The translations under genes were made by a program, and so were the position numbers. Below are positions 1 through 8,338 of a stretch of 39,487 nt of DNA, piece by piece; position 1 is the first letter of the stretch, and each line of letters begins with the position of its first letter. The stretch spans positions 1-39,487 of the forward strand of contig JBAROV010000068.1 in the NCBI GenBank assembly GCA_049642465.1, given 5' to 3'. The stretch is from CAWDPQ01 sp049642465. Its GTDB lineage: Bacteria > Acidobacteriota > Vicinamibacteria > Vicinamibacterales > 2-12-FULL-66-21. A model generated the notes under the pieces. The model was not told the origin of the DNA. It ran no database searches and saw only the letters and a program-made list of their open reading frames with translations.

Positions 1-1
1 C

Positions 2-1510
2 TTCATCCTCGATCCGTCGGGGCGCGCGCTGACCTGGAACGCAGGCGTCAGCCGGATGCTGGGTTATAGCGAAGAGGAGTTCGTCGGTCTCGAGTTCGCA
101 CAGCTTTTTCGGACCACCGAGCGCAGCGGCGCGCAACAAGAAATGCAGAAGGCCGCGTCGACGGGTCGCTCCGACGACGAGCGATGGCATGTGCGCAGAG
201 ACGGAACAGAACTGTGGGTCACCGGAGTGCTGACGGCTTTGCGGGATTCAGCGGGACACCTTCGCGGTTTTGCCAAGGTGATGCGCGACACGACGGCACA
301 ACGACAGGCGGCGCTCGAGCGCGAGGACTTGTTACGCAAGGAGCTTGTGGCGCGCACCCAGGCGGAGCAGGCCAACCGGATGAAGGACGAGTTCCTCGCG
401 GTCGTGTCGCATGAACTGCGCACGCCGCTGAATGCCATCCTCGGGTGGGCGACGCTCCTGGGGAGCGAACAGCTGGACAAGGAGCGGGCCGGACGGGCCG
501 TCGAGACCATCGAACGGAACGCCAAGGCGCAGGCACAACTTGTCGCGGACCTGTTGGATGTGTCAAGAATCGTGACCGGAAAGTTGCAGCTGGACGTCAG
601 CCCGGTGTCGATTCAACAAGTCCTGGACGCCGCGATCGAGTCGGTTCATCACGCGGCGGTCGCCAAGACAATCGACGTCTCGACCCGCGGCACACGCGAG
701 TCTGTCGTCGTCGAGGGCGATCCACAACGCCTCCAGCAGGTGATCCTGAACCTGCTGTCGAACGCGATCAAGTTCACGCCGGCCGGCGGCTCCATCGGCG
801 TCACGCTCGAGAGCAGAGAACACGAAGTCGAAATAAGAGTTCGCGACACCGGCCAGGGGATCGCGCCGACCGAACTGCCGATGGTATTCGATCGATTTCA
901 CCAGGTGCCGACACAGCGAGGCGCCGCGAGCGGGCTTGGCCTGGGCCTCACGATCGCGCGGCACATCATCGAGGCCCACGGCGGAACGATCGAAGCCAAG
1001 AGCGACGGGGAAGGCTTGGGCGCGGAGTTCATCGTTCGGCTTCCCGTCGAAACCACCATGCCGATGGACGTCCCTTCTCCGCCCCGTGGCGTGCCGTCCG
1101 GGATCGACTGTCCCGACATCGAAGGGAAGAGCGTGCTGATCGTCGAGGATCATCCGGACTCCCAGGACTTCATGGCGTTCGTGCTCGGTGAGTGCGGTAT
1201 GCGGGTACTAACCGCGAAATCGGTTGATGAGGCGCTGGAGGTCCTTCATAGAGAAAGCGTCGACGTCATCGTCAGCGACATCGCCCTTCCCGGGGGCTCG
1301 GACGGCATCGAGCTGATTCGCGTCGTCCGGGGCATGCCGGAACCGCTCTCCGGCGTACCGGCCGTTGCGGTCAGTGCACACGCGAACAACGACGATCGCA
1401 CGCGCGCGCTCGCTGCCGGTTACCAGCTTCACGTGGCCAAACCTGTCCAACCCGCCGAACTGCTGGCTTCTGTGTCTGGGCTGATCAATTCGCGGGACAG
1501 CAGGTCGTGA
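2..1510 (+). CDS. PAS hybrid sensor histidine kinase with C-terminal receiver (5' partial)
   Basis: This is a cytoplasmic-looking hybrid kinase that would autophosphorylate on His and pass the phosphate to its own receiver. The reading frame is open from base 2, so the start lies left of the window. Visible order: end of a PAS fold (SRMLGY, then VTGVLTALRD), a short coiled linker, HisKA H-box SHELRTPLNAILGW, HATPase N-box NLLSNAIKFTP, G1 DTGQGI and G2 GLGLGL. A receiver follows with acidic patch VEDHPD, phospho-acceptor context SDIALP and the conserved Lys in VAKP. No output domain follows, so it probably signals to a separate partner. No membrane segment is visible in this part. The next recognisable piece (1648-1855, minus) is itself a broken kinase. 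The family is certain; the stimulus is unknown. Confidence 0.95.
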   Translation, partial: FILDPSGRALTWNAGVSRMLGYSEEEFVGLEFAQLFRTTERSGAQQEMQKAASTGRSDDERWHVRRDGTELWVTGVLTALRDSAGHLRGFAKVMRDTTAQRQAALEREDLLRKELVARTQAEQANRMKDEFLAVVSHELRTPLNAILGWATLLGSEQLDKERAGRAVETIERNAKAQAQLVADLLDVSRIVTGKLQLDVSPVSIQQVLDAAIESVHHAAVAKTIDVSTRGTRESVVVEGDPQRLQQVILNLLSNAIKFTPAGGSIGVTLESREHEVEIRVRDTGQGIAPTELPMVFDRFHQVPTQRGAASGLGLGLTIARHIIEAHGGTIEAKSDGEGLGAEFIVRLPVETTMPMDVPSPPRGVPSGIDCPDIEGKSVLIVEDHPDSQDFMAFVLGECGMRVLTAKSVDEALEVLHRESVDVIVSDIALPGGSDGIELIRVVRGMPEPLSGVPAVAVSAHANNDDRTRALAAGYQLHVAKPVQPAELLASVSGLINSRDSRS

Positions 1511-1647
1511 GCGTCTCTCACAGTAGATGGGGGATGAAGAGCGCGACGACGCGTCGCCGATCATCAGGTCGGTCTGAATACCGTCGCTCAGGGAAATCAG
1601 GAATTGCCGATTCGCGCAACGTTGGCGAGCATCTCCGACTGTCTCTC

Positions 1648-1855
1648 TTATGCGTTTGCCTCCATCGGCAGACTGAAACAGAAGGTACTGCCCTCGCCCA
1701 TCCTGTTCGCTTGTGGCGCGCAGAATGTCGGCAGCTTCGTTGCGCAACTCCGCCGGATCGGCCGTCGCCCCCGCGGGCCAAACTCCGCGCGCAAACGACT
1801 CCCACTCCGCAAGAATAGGTTCCACATTCGTCGAAATGAAATCCGCCAGGCGCAT
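1648..1855 (-). pseudogene. Internally deleted RsbRD-type sensor histidine kinase (head and tail only)
   Basis: The minus strand starts with MRLADFISTNVEPILAEW and continues through NEAADILRATS. This is the characteristic first ~50 residues of histidine kinases with an RsbRD-like N-terminal domain. At about 1700-1706 the frame shifts into GEGSTFCFSLP followed by MEANA and a stop at 1648-1650. That is the last beta strand and tail of a HATPase domain (usual motif GxGSTFxxxLP). Everything between (PAS, HisKA, most of HATPase, probably several hundred codons) is missing. The open frame that continues from the head to 1208 is only antisense to the preceding kinase. The head/tail match is seen directly; the deletion is inferred. 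It cannot encode a working kinase. Confidence 0.72.
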
Positions 1856-2058
1856 AGTGAGCGACTACAACCTCATGTGATTCACTGAGAGGTGAAGGGG
1901 CTTAGACGCTATCGCGTTCAGCTCATCCTTTTACCAACGTCAAGCTCGACCAGATCTCACCGCGCTGACATGAGTCGTCAAGAAGAGGCGACATCACACG
2001 GTCGATTCTGGCGCAGTCGCGGTGTGGGCGAACGTGGCAGCGCCGCGCCTACAATCAA

Positions 2059-2571
2059 GTGAGGATCCAAGTGCTGAAGCATATTCGTCCTGCACCGCCG
2101 TCCGTCGTCACCGAGCAGTGGCAACAGCTCCAGAACGATGTCGAGGTTGAGCTCAGTTCAGAAGACCCCGAGAATCCTATCGAGGGCGCTCTCTTGGCTG
2201 AGGGAAGTGGCGGCTGGCGGGCTGGTGGGCCTGGACGTCAGACGATCACTCTGACCTGGCCTGCTCCGATGGCCATCCGGCGAATCAGGTTGGTGTTCGA
2301 AGAGCACTCGCAGGCCCGCACGCAGGAGTTCGTGGTCCGCGCGTCAACGGCCGACGGCCAGCGCGAGATCGTTCGGCAGCAGTTCACATTCTCGCCACCG
2401 GGGACGACCGTCGAACGCGAGGAGTACACGACAAACCTCGACGGAGTGTCGCAACTCGAACTCGCACTCATCCCGGCGATTGATGGCGGAAACGCGGTCG
2501 CCACCTTATCGCCTGAACGTCACTGCGGGCTTGTCACCTGCCGGACCCAACCCGTGTTGCCTGTCCCGTAG
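2059..2571 (+). CDS. Discoidin-like hypothetical protein, C-terminus probably altered
   Basis: A GTG-initiated protein of 170 residues. Up to about residue 150 it resembles a widespread uncharacterised family with a carbohydrate-binding, beta-sandwich look: an early VEVELSSEDP segment, then GWRAGGPGRQTI, RRIRLVFEE, RTQEFVVR, EIVRQQFTFSPPG and LELALIPAIDGG. The family normally ends a few residues after the last of these. Here, after NAVATLS (about 2508), the frame runs through 20 unrelated residues that are antisense to the truncated glucoamylase. The gene therefore seems to have lost its own end in a rearrangement at about 2505-2525. Function is unknown; a role in binding sugar or polymer is only suggested by the fold type. 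Confidence 0.6.
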   Translation: MRIQVLKHIRPAPPSVVTEQWQQLQNDVEVELSSEDPENPIEGALLAEGSGGWRAGGPGRQTITLTWPAPMAIRRIRLVFEEHSQARTQEFVVRASTADGQREIVRQQFTFSPPGTTVEREEYTTNLDGVSQLELALIPAIDGGNAVATLSPERHCGLVTCRTQPVLPVP

Positions 2572-3011
2572 TTGCCCAGGTGCGGCGCCAGCAGCGCATA
2601 GAGCCGATAGTCGGTGATTACGCCGTGAGTAGCCAGAAAACGCGTGCTTTGAAGAACGACGTCGCGGCCCGGATCCGTCAGGACCGTCTTCTCCACACGG
2701 TAGCGCCCGGTAACGCAGGTGTTGATCAAGCGGTACGCCGGAACACCAAGGGCGAGGGTGGTCACATTGGATCGGGTGTGCCGTTTCTCTTCCGAGAAGA
2801 AGCTCGAGCCATCTGTGATGATGAGCCCGAAATCCCGGATGCAGGCTTGGTCGACCCGGGGGTAGTACACCTCATTGAAGATCCCGTGGCTCAGCGTGAA
2901 CCAGACGCGACTCGATGACGTGAGGGCCGTGCCAACGCCGACCTTTGCACTCGACGTCCACTTGGCCGCCATCCCTGGCCACCCCGGTGCGAACGCCTGG
3001 TCAACCCTCAT
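2520..3011 (-). pseudogene. Truncated glucoamylase-like (GH15) N-terminal region
   Basis: 163 codons matching the start of bacterial glucoamylase/glucodextranase-type proteins: KWTSSAKVGVGTAL, RVWFTLSHGIFNEVYYPRVD, GLIITDGSSFFSEEK, RLINTCVTGRY and YRLYALLAPHLGNYGTGN. Family members are usually about 800 residues, with this beta-sandwich preceding the catalytic (alpha/alpha)6 barrel. Here only the N-terminal part remains and no catalytic residues exist. The ATG at 3011 overlaps the phosphatase stop (ATGA), so the stub is still translationally coupled to its operon. The 3' end collides with the convergent gene at 2059-2571. An intact gene would have hydrolysed alpha-glucans; this fragment cannot. 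Confidence 0.78.
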
Positions 3012-4075
3012 GAGTCCGCGGCGGTGTTGCGAGACGCGAAATCGAACGAGAAGGCTACGACCGTGCGGTCGTCCTGCCAATCTCCCTTCGCGAGCGCTGG
3101 AGTGGTTCGCTCGATCAGTGCGTCGCAGAGTCGATCTGGCTTGAGTGGACGTGGCGCTTGCGCGAGAAGTGCCTCGACAGGATCTGGCGCCGTGAGGCCG
3201 AGAACATCGAGGGCCTCAGTAATGCCGTCGCTAACCAGTATCGACACAGCTCCAGGTGGGGCCGTAACTGACAGCGTCTGATACACCTGATTTGCGAAGA
3301 GCCCCGCGGGCGGGCCGGAGCTCGCAAGCAGCTGTGGAGCGCGTCGATCGTCCGAAGGATCGACAACAATGCCGGGCGGGTGACCGGCGTTCACGTATGC
3401 GAACTCGCGGCTGCGGACGTTCATCCTAACGACCACGCATGTCAGGTACGGGTTGCCCCCGTGGTCCTCGTACAAACGTTGGGACATGCGTTGAACCAGC
3501 TCGCCCGGATCGCTGGTGTCGGTGATTAACATCCGGAACATCGTGCGAATGGAGGCCAAGACAAGCGCGGCGGGCACACCCTTGCCTGAGACGTCGCCGA
3601 CCAACACCAACCAAGAACCGTCTGCGAGGTGAACGAAGTCGTACAAATCGCCGCCGATGCGCCCCGCTTGAACGAGACGAGCCGCCCAATGGAGGCCTGA
3701 TCCGTCGGGCGGAATCGACGGAAGCAAGCCACGCTGGATATCAGCCGCGAGCGAGAGCTGCGCATCCAGCACGATGCGTTCGCGCTCCAGGCGCGACAGG
3801 GTCATCCGCGTCGATTTCAAATGGAGCCAGAGAAACACGGCGGAGCCAAAACTGAACGCCAGGATCGCGTCGCTGATCCACGCGAGCTCCATTTCGGTCG
3901 GCTGCAGGATCTGAATAGACAGAATTTCCGTTCCCGTTGCGACGACGTACCCGACAGCGGCAGCTACCGTGGCAATCGCCCCTGCGCCGAGGCCCATTGG
4001 CCGCCACTGATTGGCTGGCCCGGCCACTGTTCGGCTAGCCCGTTCGCCCTCGCGATGAGCATCCATGGTTGTCAT
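3008..4075 (-). CDS. Membrane-anchored SpoIIE/PP2C-type serine phosphatase
   Basis: 355 residues. Two membrane segments lie near residues 28-48 and 67-87, then a short coiled linker (ERERIVLDAQLSLAADIQRGLLP), then a PPM/SpoIIE phosphatase domain to the end. The metal-binding and catalytic motifs are intact: GGDLYDFV, VGDVSGKG, YVNAGHPP, LVSDGITEA and DDRTVV. Such proteins dephosphorylate anti-sigma antagonists in partner-switching or general stress pathways. The sensory part here is just the membrane hairpin. The start at 4075 overlaps the DUF1614 stop (ATGA), and its own stop overlaps the glucoamylase start, so the genes are cotranslated. Placement behind FtsH suggests envelope-stress signalling, which is inference. 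Confidence 0.92.
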   Translation of the reverse strand: MTTMDAHREGERASRTVAGPANQWRPMGLGAGAIATVAAAVGYVVATGTEILSIQILQPTEMELAWISDAILAFSFGSAVFLWLHLKSTRMTLSRLERERIVLDAQLSLAADIQRGLLPSIPPDGSGLHWAARLVQAGRIGGDLYDFVHLADGSWLVLVGDVSGKGVPAALVLASIRTMFRMLITDTSDPGELVQRMSQRLYEDHGGNPYLTCVVVRMNVRSREFAYVNAGHPPGIVVDPSDDRRAPQLLASSGPPAGLFANQVYQTLSVTAPPGAVSILVSDGITEALDVLGLTAPDPVEALLAQAPRPLKPDRLCDALIERTTPALAKGDWQDDRTVVAFSFDFASRNTAADS

Positions 4076-4746
4076 GCGAGGAGCACCGCCAGAATACCTG
4101 TCACAAAGATCCCGTCAAAAGTGCCCGCACCTCCAATCGAAACAACCGGCGCCCCGAGGTCCTGCACGCGACGGAGGTTCAGCAGATCGGCTCCGACGAG
4201 TGTTCCGATGGTGCCAGCGACGTACGCCACCGCTGGCGCGGCCTCCCGTGACAGAAGGAGCGCAGCGGATGCGGCGATGACTGGGGGGACCAGCGTGGGA
4301 ACAACAATACCGATTCCCGGGACGGGCTTGGCGACGAGGTAGGTCACCACGACGACGATCATCGTCGCAATAACAGCTGCGCTAGGTGCGTCACGTGCCA
4401 TGAGAATCCGGGCCGACAACAGGACGGGAATGACGGCGCCGCCGACATTGACCGCGACTATCGTTGTTCCACGTTGCTCAACAACTGGGACGATCCATCG
4501 AACGCCAAACATGCGAACTTCCTTGGGCACCGTGATCTCAGTGCTCCGAACGCGCCACAGAGGGATATTGATAGAGCTGCCCAGCAACGTAAGTACGAGG
4601 ATGACCACCATCGCCCGATGTCCCACGCCGACCCTCGCGTACGCATACTCGATCGCGCTGAGCTCGATCAGGAGCAGCAACACACCCAGGAGCAGAACTG
4701 CTGCAACGATCAGCGGCACGGCCAAGGGAAAGTAACGAAGACGCAT
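4072..4746 (-). CDS. DUF1614 family integral membrane protein
   Basis: 224 residues with about seven hydrophobic segments. Recognisable family stretches are LLGSSINIPLW near residue 55, the polar block VRMFGVRWIVPV, and VNVGGAVIPVLLS. The C-terminal part holds GIGIVVPTLVPP and the terminal SIGGAGTFDGIFVTGILAVLLA segment. DUF1614 proteins are uncharacterised polytopic membrane proteins of bacteria and archaea, and no catalytic residues are apparent. It starts 8 nt after the FtsH stop and overlaps the phosphatase start, so it belongs to the same transcript. The family call is from memory of its conserved blocks; the function is unknown. Confidence 0.8.
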   Translation of the reverse strand: MRLRYFPLAVPLIVAAVLLLGVLLLLIELSAIEYAYARVGVGHRAMVVILVLTLLGSSINIPLWRVRSTEITVPKEVRMFGVRWIVPVVEQRGTTIVAVNVGGAVIPVLLSARILMARDAPSAAVIATMIVVVVTYLVAKPVPGIGIVVPTLVPPVIAASAALLLSREAAPAVAYVAGTIGTLVGADLLNLRRVQDLGAPVVSIGGAGTFDGIFVTGILAVLLA

Positions 4747-4754
4747 TGAGAGCC

Positions 4755-6701
4755 TCAGGCTTGATGGAGCATTTCCGCGATTGGCTTCACGGCAAGCACT
4801 TCTTGAACCGCGTAACCGTCGAGGCTTTCAGATTCGAGGAGACGTTTCGCCAGAAGAGTAAGGGCGTCGCGATGGGACGCCAGCAGCGCCTCCGCTCGCG
4901 CGAATTGCTCGCCAATAATCCGGCGCACTTCTGCATCAATCAGCTGCCGCGTTTCTGCACTGAGATCGGTGTCGTCACTGGGCACGCCAGCGAGGTACTG
5001 CATGCGCTGCCCCGCATAACGCACCGATCCCAGCTTTTCGCTCATCCCGAATTCCGTGACCATCCGGCGCGCGAGCTGCGAAGCACGCTGAATGTCGTCG
5101 GCCGCACCGGTGCTGATCGTCCCGAACATAAGCTGCTCCGCCGCGCGACCACCCAGCATGACGGCGAGCTGGTCTTCGAGTTCGTCGACGGCCAATAGAT
5201 ATCGGTCCTCCTTGGGCATCTGCATGGTGTAGCCCAGGGCGCCACGGCTGCGCGGGATGATGCTGATCTTGCTCACGGGATCCCCATGGGGCACCAGCGT
5301 CGCCACCAATGCATGGCCACACTCGTGATAGGCGACCGTCTCGCGCTCTTTGACGTTCATGACCCGACTGCGCTGCTCGAGTCCCCCGACGATGCGCTCG
5401 ATGGCCGCCTCGAAGTCTGGGAGCGTGACGCCGGCGGACCCACGACGTGCGGACAGCAGCGCCGCCTCGTTAATCACGTTGGCAAGGTCGGCGCCACTGA
5501 AGCCGGGTGTGATGCGCGCGGCGCGCTCCAGGTCGAAGTCCGGTGCCAAGACAATGGACCGGCTGTGAATCCGCAAGATCTGCAGACGGCCGGCGAGATC
5601 CGGGTTGCCGAGCACGACCTGCCGATCGAAGCGGCCGGCGCGCAACAGCGCCGGGTCGAGCACCTCGGGCCGATTCGTGGCGGCCATGATGATGACGGGC
5701 TTTGACGCGTCGGCCTTGAAGCCGTCGATCTCGGCGAGCAGTTGGTTCAAGGTCTGTTCGCGTTCGTCGTTCCCCATCAGGCGGACGGCACCGCCACGGC
5801 TCTGTCCGATGGCGTCGATCTCATCGATGAAAACGATCGCCGGCGCCGCTGCTCTCGCCTGTTCGAATAGGTCCCGCACCCGTGCGGCGCCGACGCCCAC
5901 GAACATCTCCACGAACTCGGAACCGCTCGTCTCGAAGAAACGCACGGCTGCCTCGCCAGCCGTCGCCTTGGCAATCAGCGTCTTGCCGGTGCCAGGGGGA
6001 CCGACCAGCATCACACCCTTCGGGATTCGACCACCGAGCCGCGCGAATGCTTGTGGCGTCTTCAGAAATTTAATGATCTCCTGCAGTTCGGCGATGGCTT
6101 CATCTGCGCCACCGACATCCTTGAACGTCACGCCCACATCTTCTGCCCGTACCTCGGTCGCCTTGCTCCTGCCGACGCCGAGCACGCCTCCGCCCAGGCG
6201 GCTGCCGAGACTCCGAGACGCCGCCGACCACAACGCCATCACGAACACGAGCGGGAGCAGCCATTCGAGCACGAATGAACCGATTGCACTCGGCGGCCGC
6301 TTCACGCGATAGGTGACGTGCGCGGCGCCGAGTTGGCGAAGCAAGTCAGGATCGCCAGCAGATGGCGCGATGGTGACAAACGGAACGGTTGGCTCTTGCG
6401 GCTTTGGAGCCGGACTCTTCATCAGCCCCTCGATGGTTGGGCCGAGTGTCACATCAACGATCTGGCCTGAGTCGACTTTGGACTTGAAGTCGCTGTAGGG
6501 AATTTCGAGTGCCCTCGACAGCAACGGCACCAGCACGAGTTGCTGGACGATCCACGCCGCCACCAGTCCGAGCGCAAGATAGGCAAAACCCGAGCGCAGT
6601 TGCTTCTGCAGTTGCTTCTGGCGCTCTTCGTCGGGTTGCGAGCCCGGCGAACGGGTGCCGCCTACAGATGTCTTCCGCCGAACCGGCTCGTTGGTGGCCA
6701 T
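4755..6701 (-). CDS. ftsH: ATP-dependent zinc metalloprotease FtsH
   Basis: 648 residues. It has a variable N-terminus, a transmembrane segment (about 38-60), a periplasmic FtsH_ext domain and a second transmembrane segment (about 141-160). The AAA+ module follows: Walker A GPPGTGKT (234-241), Walker B IVFIDEID, and SRH ATNRPEVLDPALLRAGRFDRQ beginning near residue 330. The M41 protease has HECGH, a Cys variant of the usual HEAGH that keeps both His and the Glu, and a downstream Asp in GAADDIQ. FtsH degrades misfolded or unassembled membrane proteins and short-lived regulators. The ATG at 6701 is chosen because upstream codons in the frame are antisense-like shadow of the rhomboid gene. It lies 40 nt inside the 3' end of the rhomboid gene. 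It is likely one of several FtsH paralogues, given its accessory operon. Confidence 0.95.
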   Translation of the reverse strand: MATNEPVRRKTSVGGTRSPGSQPDEERQKQLQKQLRSGFAYLALGLVAAWIVQQLVLVPLLSRALEIPYSDFKSKVDSGQIVDVTLGPTIEGLMKSPAPKPQEPTVPFVTIAPSAGDPDLLRQLGAAHVTYRVKRPPSAIGSFVLEWLLPLVFVMALWSAASRSLGSRLGGGVLGVGRSKATEVRAEDVGVTFKDVGGADEAIAELQEIIKFLKTPQAFARLGGRIPKGVMLVGPPGTGKTLIAKATAGEAAVRFFETSGSEFVEMFVGVGAARVRDLFEQARAAAPAIVFIDEIDAIGQSRGGAVRLMGNDEREQTLNQLLAEIDGFKADASKPVIIMAATNRPEVLDPALLRAGRFDRQVVLGNPDLAGRLQILRIHSRSIVLAPDFDLERAARITPGFSGADLANVINEAALLSARRGSAGVTLPDFEAAIERIVGGLEQRSRVMNVKERETVAYHECGHALVATLVPHGDPVSKISIIPRSRGALGYTMQMPKEDRYLLAVDELEDQLAVMLGGRAAEQLMFGTISTGAADDIQRASQLARRMVTEFGMSEKLGSVRYAGQRMQYLAGVPSDDTDLSAETRQLIDAEVRRIIGEQFARAEALLASHRDALTLLAKRLLESESLDGYAVQEVLAVKPIAEMLHQA

Positions 6702-7357
6702 GAGGTGACTCCAGCATTCGGGACGCGCGGTGTGACGAACAGAGCTGCGCTGGCCGCGCCGAACAGCGCACCGCCGATGTGCGCGACGTACGCCACGCCG
6801 CCCAATTGCATCTCGACGAGCGCTCCGACCTCGTTGAGCATCTGCGTGAGCAGCCAGATGCCGATCAGGAGCGACGCCGGAACAGACATCAATGTGAGGA
6901 ATGGGCCGATCGGGACGAGCGTCTTGATGCGATCTCGGGGGTACCAGACGAGGAATGCGCCCATCACGGCGGCAATGGCCCCGCTGGCGCCGAGATTCGG
7001 GATCGTCGACGAAGGGTCGACCGCAATCTGCGCGACGAACGCTGCGAGGCCCCCGAGGAGATAGAAAGCGAGGAAGCGACTTCTGCCCATCGCGTCTTCG
7101 ACAACTGGGGCGAACGCCCAGAAGAACACCATGTTCCCGAGGATGTGCATGACGCCGCCATGCATAAACATCGCGGTCAGCAGCGTCAGCCAGTAGCGAC
7201 CTGCCACGATGTCGGCTGGTGTTGCCGACCACGCCTGGACGAACGCGTCACCGCCCGAGAGTTCGAGACCGAACACTATGACGTTGACGACAATGAGAGC
7301 GAGCGTCACAGCGGGAAAGCGCTCTGAACGCCGCGACGAATCGGTGAGCGGAATCAT
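6662..7357 (-). CDS. Rhomboid family intramembrane serine protease
   Basis: 231 residues, first gene of the 7357-to-2520 operon. Six hydrophobic segments are seen. The rhomboid catalytic dyad is intact: GASGAIAAVMGA carries the GxSG serine and AHIGGALFGA carries the His. HGGVMHILGNMVFFWAFAPVVE is the characteristic L1-TM2 block with its H-x4-H-x2-N signature. It would cleave transmembrane substrates within the membrane. Its last 40 bases overlap the start of ftsH, which puts two membrane-protein proteases under one control. ATG at 7357; 408 bases upstream hold no recognised gene. Confidence 0.93.
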   Translation of the reverse strand: MIPLTDSSRRSERFPAVTLALIVVNVIVFGLELSGGDAFVQAWSATPADIVAGRYWLTLLTAMFMHGGVMHILGNMVFFWAFAPVVEDAMGRSRFLAFYLLGGLAAFVAQIAVDPSSTIPNLGASGAIAAVMGAFLVWYPRDRIKTLVPIGPFLTLMSVPASLLIGIWLLTQMLNEVGALVEMQLGGVAYVAHIGGALFGAASAALFVTPRVPNAGVTSWPPTSRFGGRHL

Positions 7358-7765
7358 GGACCAATCCGCCGATGTTTCAGGGCAACAAGCGTTCCGCCAC
7401 GTCGAACAACAGTCGCGACCAACGCCGCTCTTGGGGAAGGAGATCTATCGGCCATTTCGGCGGAATCCGGCGGGAATCCGCCACGCGCGGCGCGAACGCT
7501 GCCGGAATGCCCGCCATGCCGTGAAGGACGCGCATTTGAGACCTGCGCGGCAGGGGGAAATCTTTCGCAGTGGTCGAGGACTATTCGGCCGGAACCGTCA
7601 CGCGCCGACGCTGAAGGTTCAACGCGAAAAAACGATTTGCGCCCGGCATGCGATCTGCTCATTCCTTGCCGTCTGGGCTTGAGCAGGCACCGACGCCGGG
7701 CGACGCATCGTCACGCTCAGCTTGAAGGTCGAGCCCGGTGCCCCTGACACCGCCCGAACGAATGT
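7358..7765. other. Intergenic region, no gene recognised
   Basis: Short open frames exist on both strands but are Arg/Pro/Ser-rich and match nothing I recognise. There is a GC-rich run near 7450-7480 with two imperfect GGCGGAATCC-like units. The region must hold the promoters of the rhomboid-FtsH operon (minus) and of the small plus-strand gene at 7766. I could not pick a convincing -10/-35 pair. Confidence 0.4.
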
Positions 7766-8338
7766 ATGGGACGTAGAAGTAGCCGTCGCGTGAACCCGAC
7801 ACAGGTCCTGATTGGCCTCGCGTCAATCACGAGCATCTGGGTGGGCGGACGCCGTGGCTCACCCGCAGGCCCGATGTTGGCCATCCTCGGCGGCGCCGTA
7901 GGCCTGTGCCTTTTCCGGTCGACGCGACGGCGTCGGGCGATACCTTTTCCGGCTTCGCCTTCCATATCGTCCTCAATGGCAGCGCGGGATCCTGTCGAGG
8001 AAGCATCGCAAGAATCGTTTCCCGCGAGCGATGCGCCGGCGTGGACTGTGACCGTCGGCGCCGTCGTTACATTTTCGGACAACTGCCTAACTGGGAAGTC
8101 GGGTAGGTCAGAAGCCCGCCAGCCCGCAGCCAGGCGGCGCAGCCAGCGGGGTCCATTTCGTGCCTCTCTACGCAACACAGACATGATTCCGGCCAAGTTG
8201 CTTCGCCTGATACAGGGCGCGATCCGCCGCGCGGAACAGTTCCTCGCCCTGCTCGGCATCGTCACGACCTACTCGCGAGTCAAAGGTCTGGCAGGCTACT
8301 CCGACGCTCACCGACAGCGTCCTCACAGGAAACGGTAG
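7766..8338 (+). CDS. Small membrane protein with SFPASD motif
   Basis: The N-terminal ~50 residues have a basic start and two hydrophobic stretches (VLIGLASITSIWVGG and MLAILGGAVGLCLF), like DUF2892/YgaP-type membrane hairpins. Then comes DPVEEASQESFPASDAPAWT, a short conserved motif found in many small stress-associated bacterial proteins of unknown function. Homologues normally end within a few residues of this motif. Here the frame continues about 95 further residues and overlaps the convergent diguanylate cyclase 3' end by about 170 nt. The C-terminal half may be readthrough after loss of the normal stop. The motif is a strong indicator that the first ~95 codons are real; the end is doubtful. 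Confidence 0.55.
   Translation: MGRRSSRRVNPTQVLIGLASITSIWVGGRRGSPAGPMLAILGGAVGLCLFRSTRRRRAIPFPASPSISSSMAARDPVEEASQESFPASDAPAWTVTVGAVVTFSDNCLTGKSGRSEARQPAARRRSQRGPFRASLRNTDMIPAKLLRLIQGAIRRAEQFLALLGIVTTYSRVKGLAGYSDAHRQRPHRKR

Noticed and set aside
1208..1647. Continuation of the RsbRD-like kinase head to 1208
   Set aside because: Antisense to the receiver domain of the preceding kinase; no resemblance to kinase sequence after the join.
6702..7232. N-terminal extension of FtsH
   Set aside because: Overlaps the rhomboid gene in another frame and is Arg-rich; the ATG at 6701 gives a normal FtsH.
7354..7662. 102-codon minus-strand frame upstream of the rhomboid gene
   Set aside because: Low-complexity composition, no motif, no ribosome binding site.
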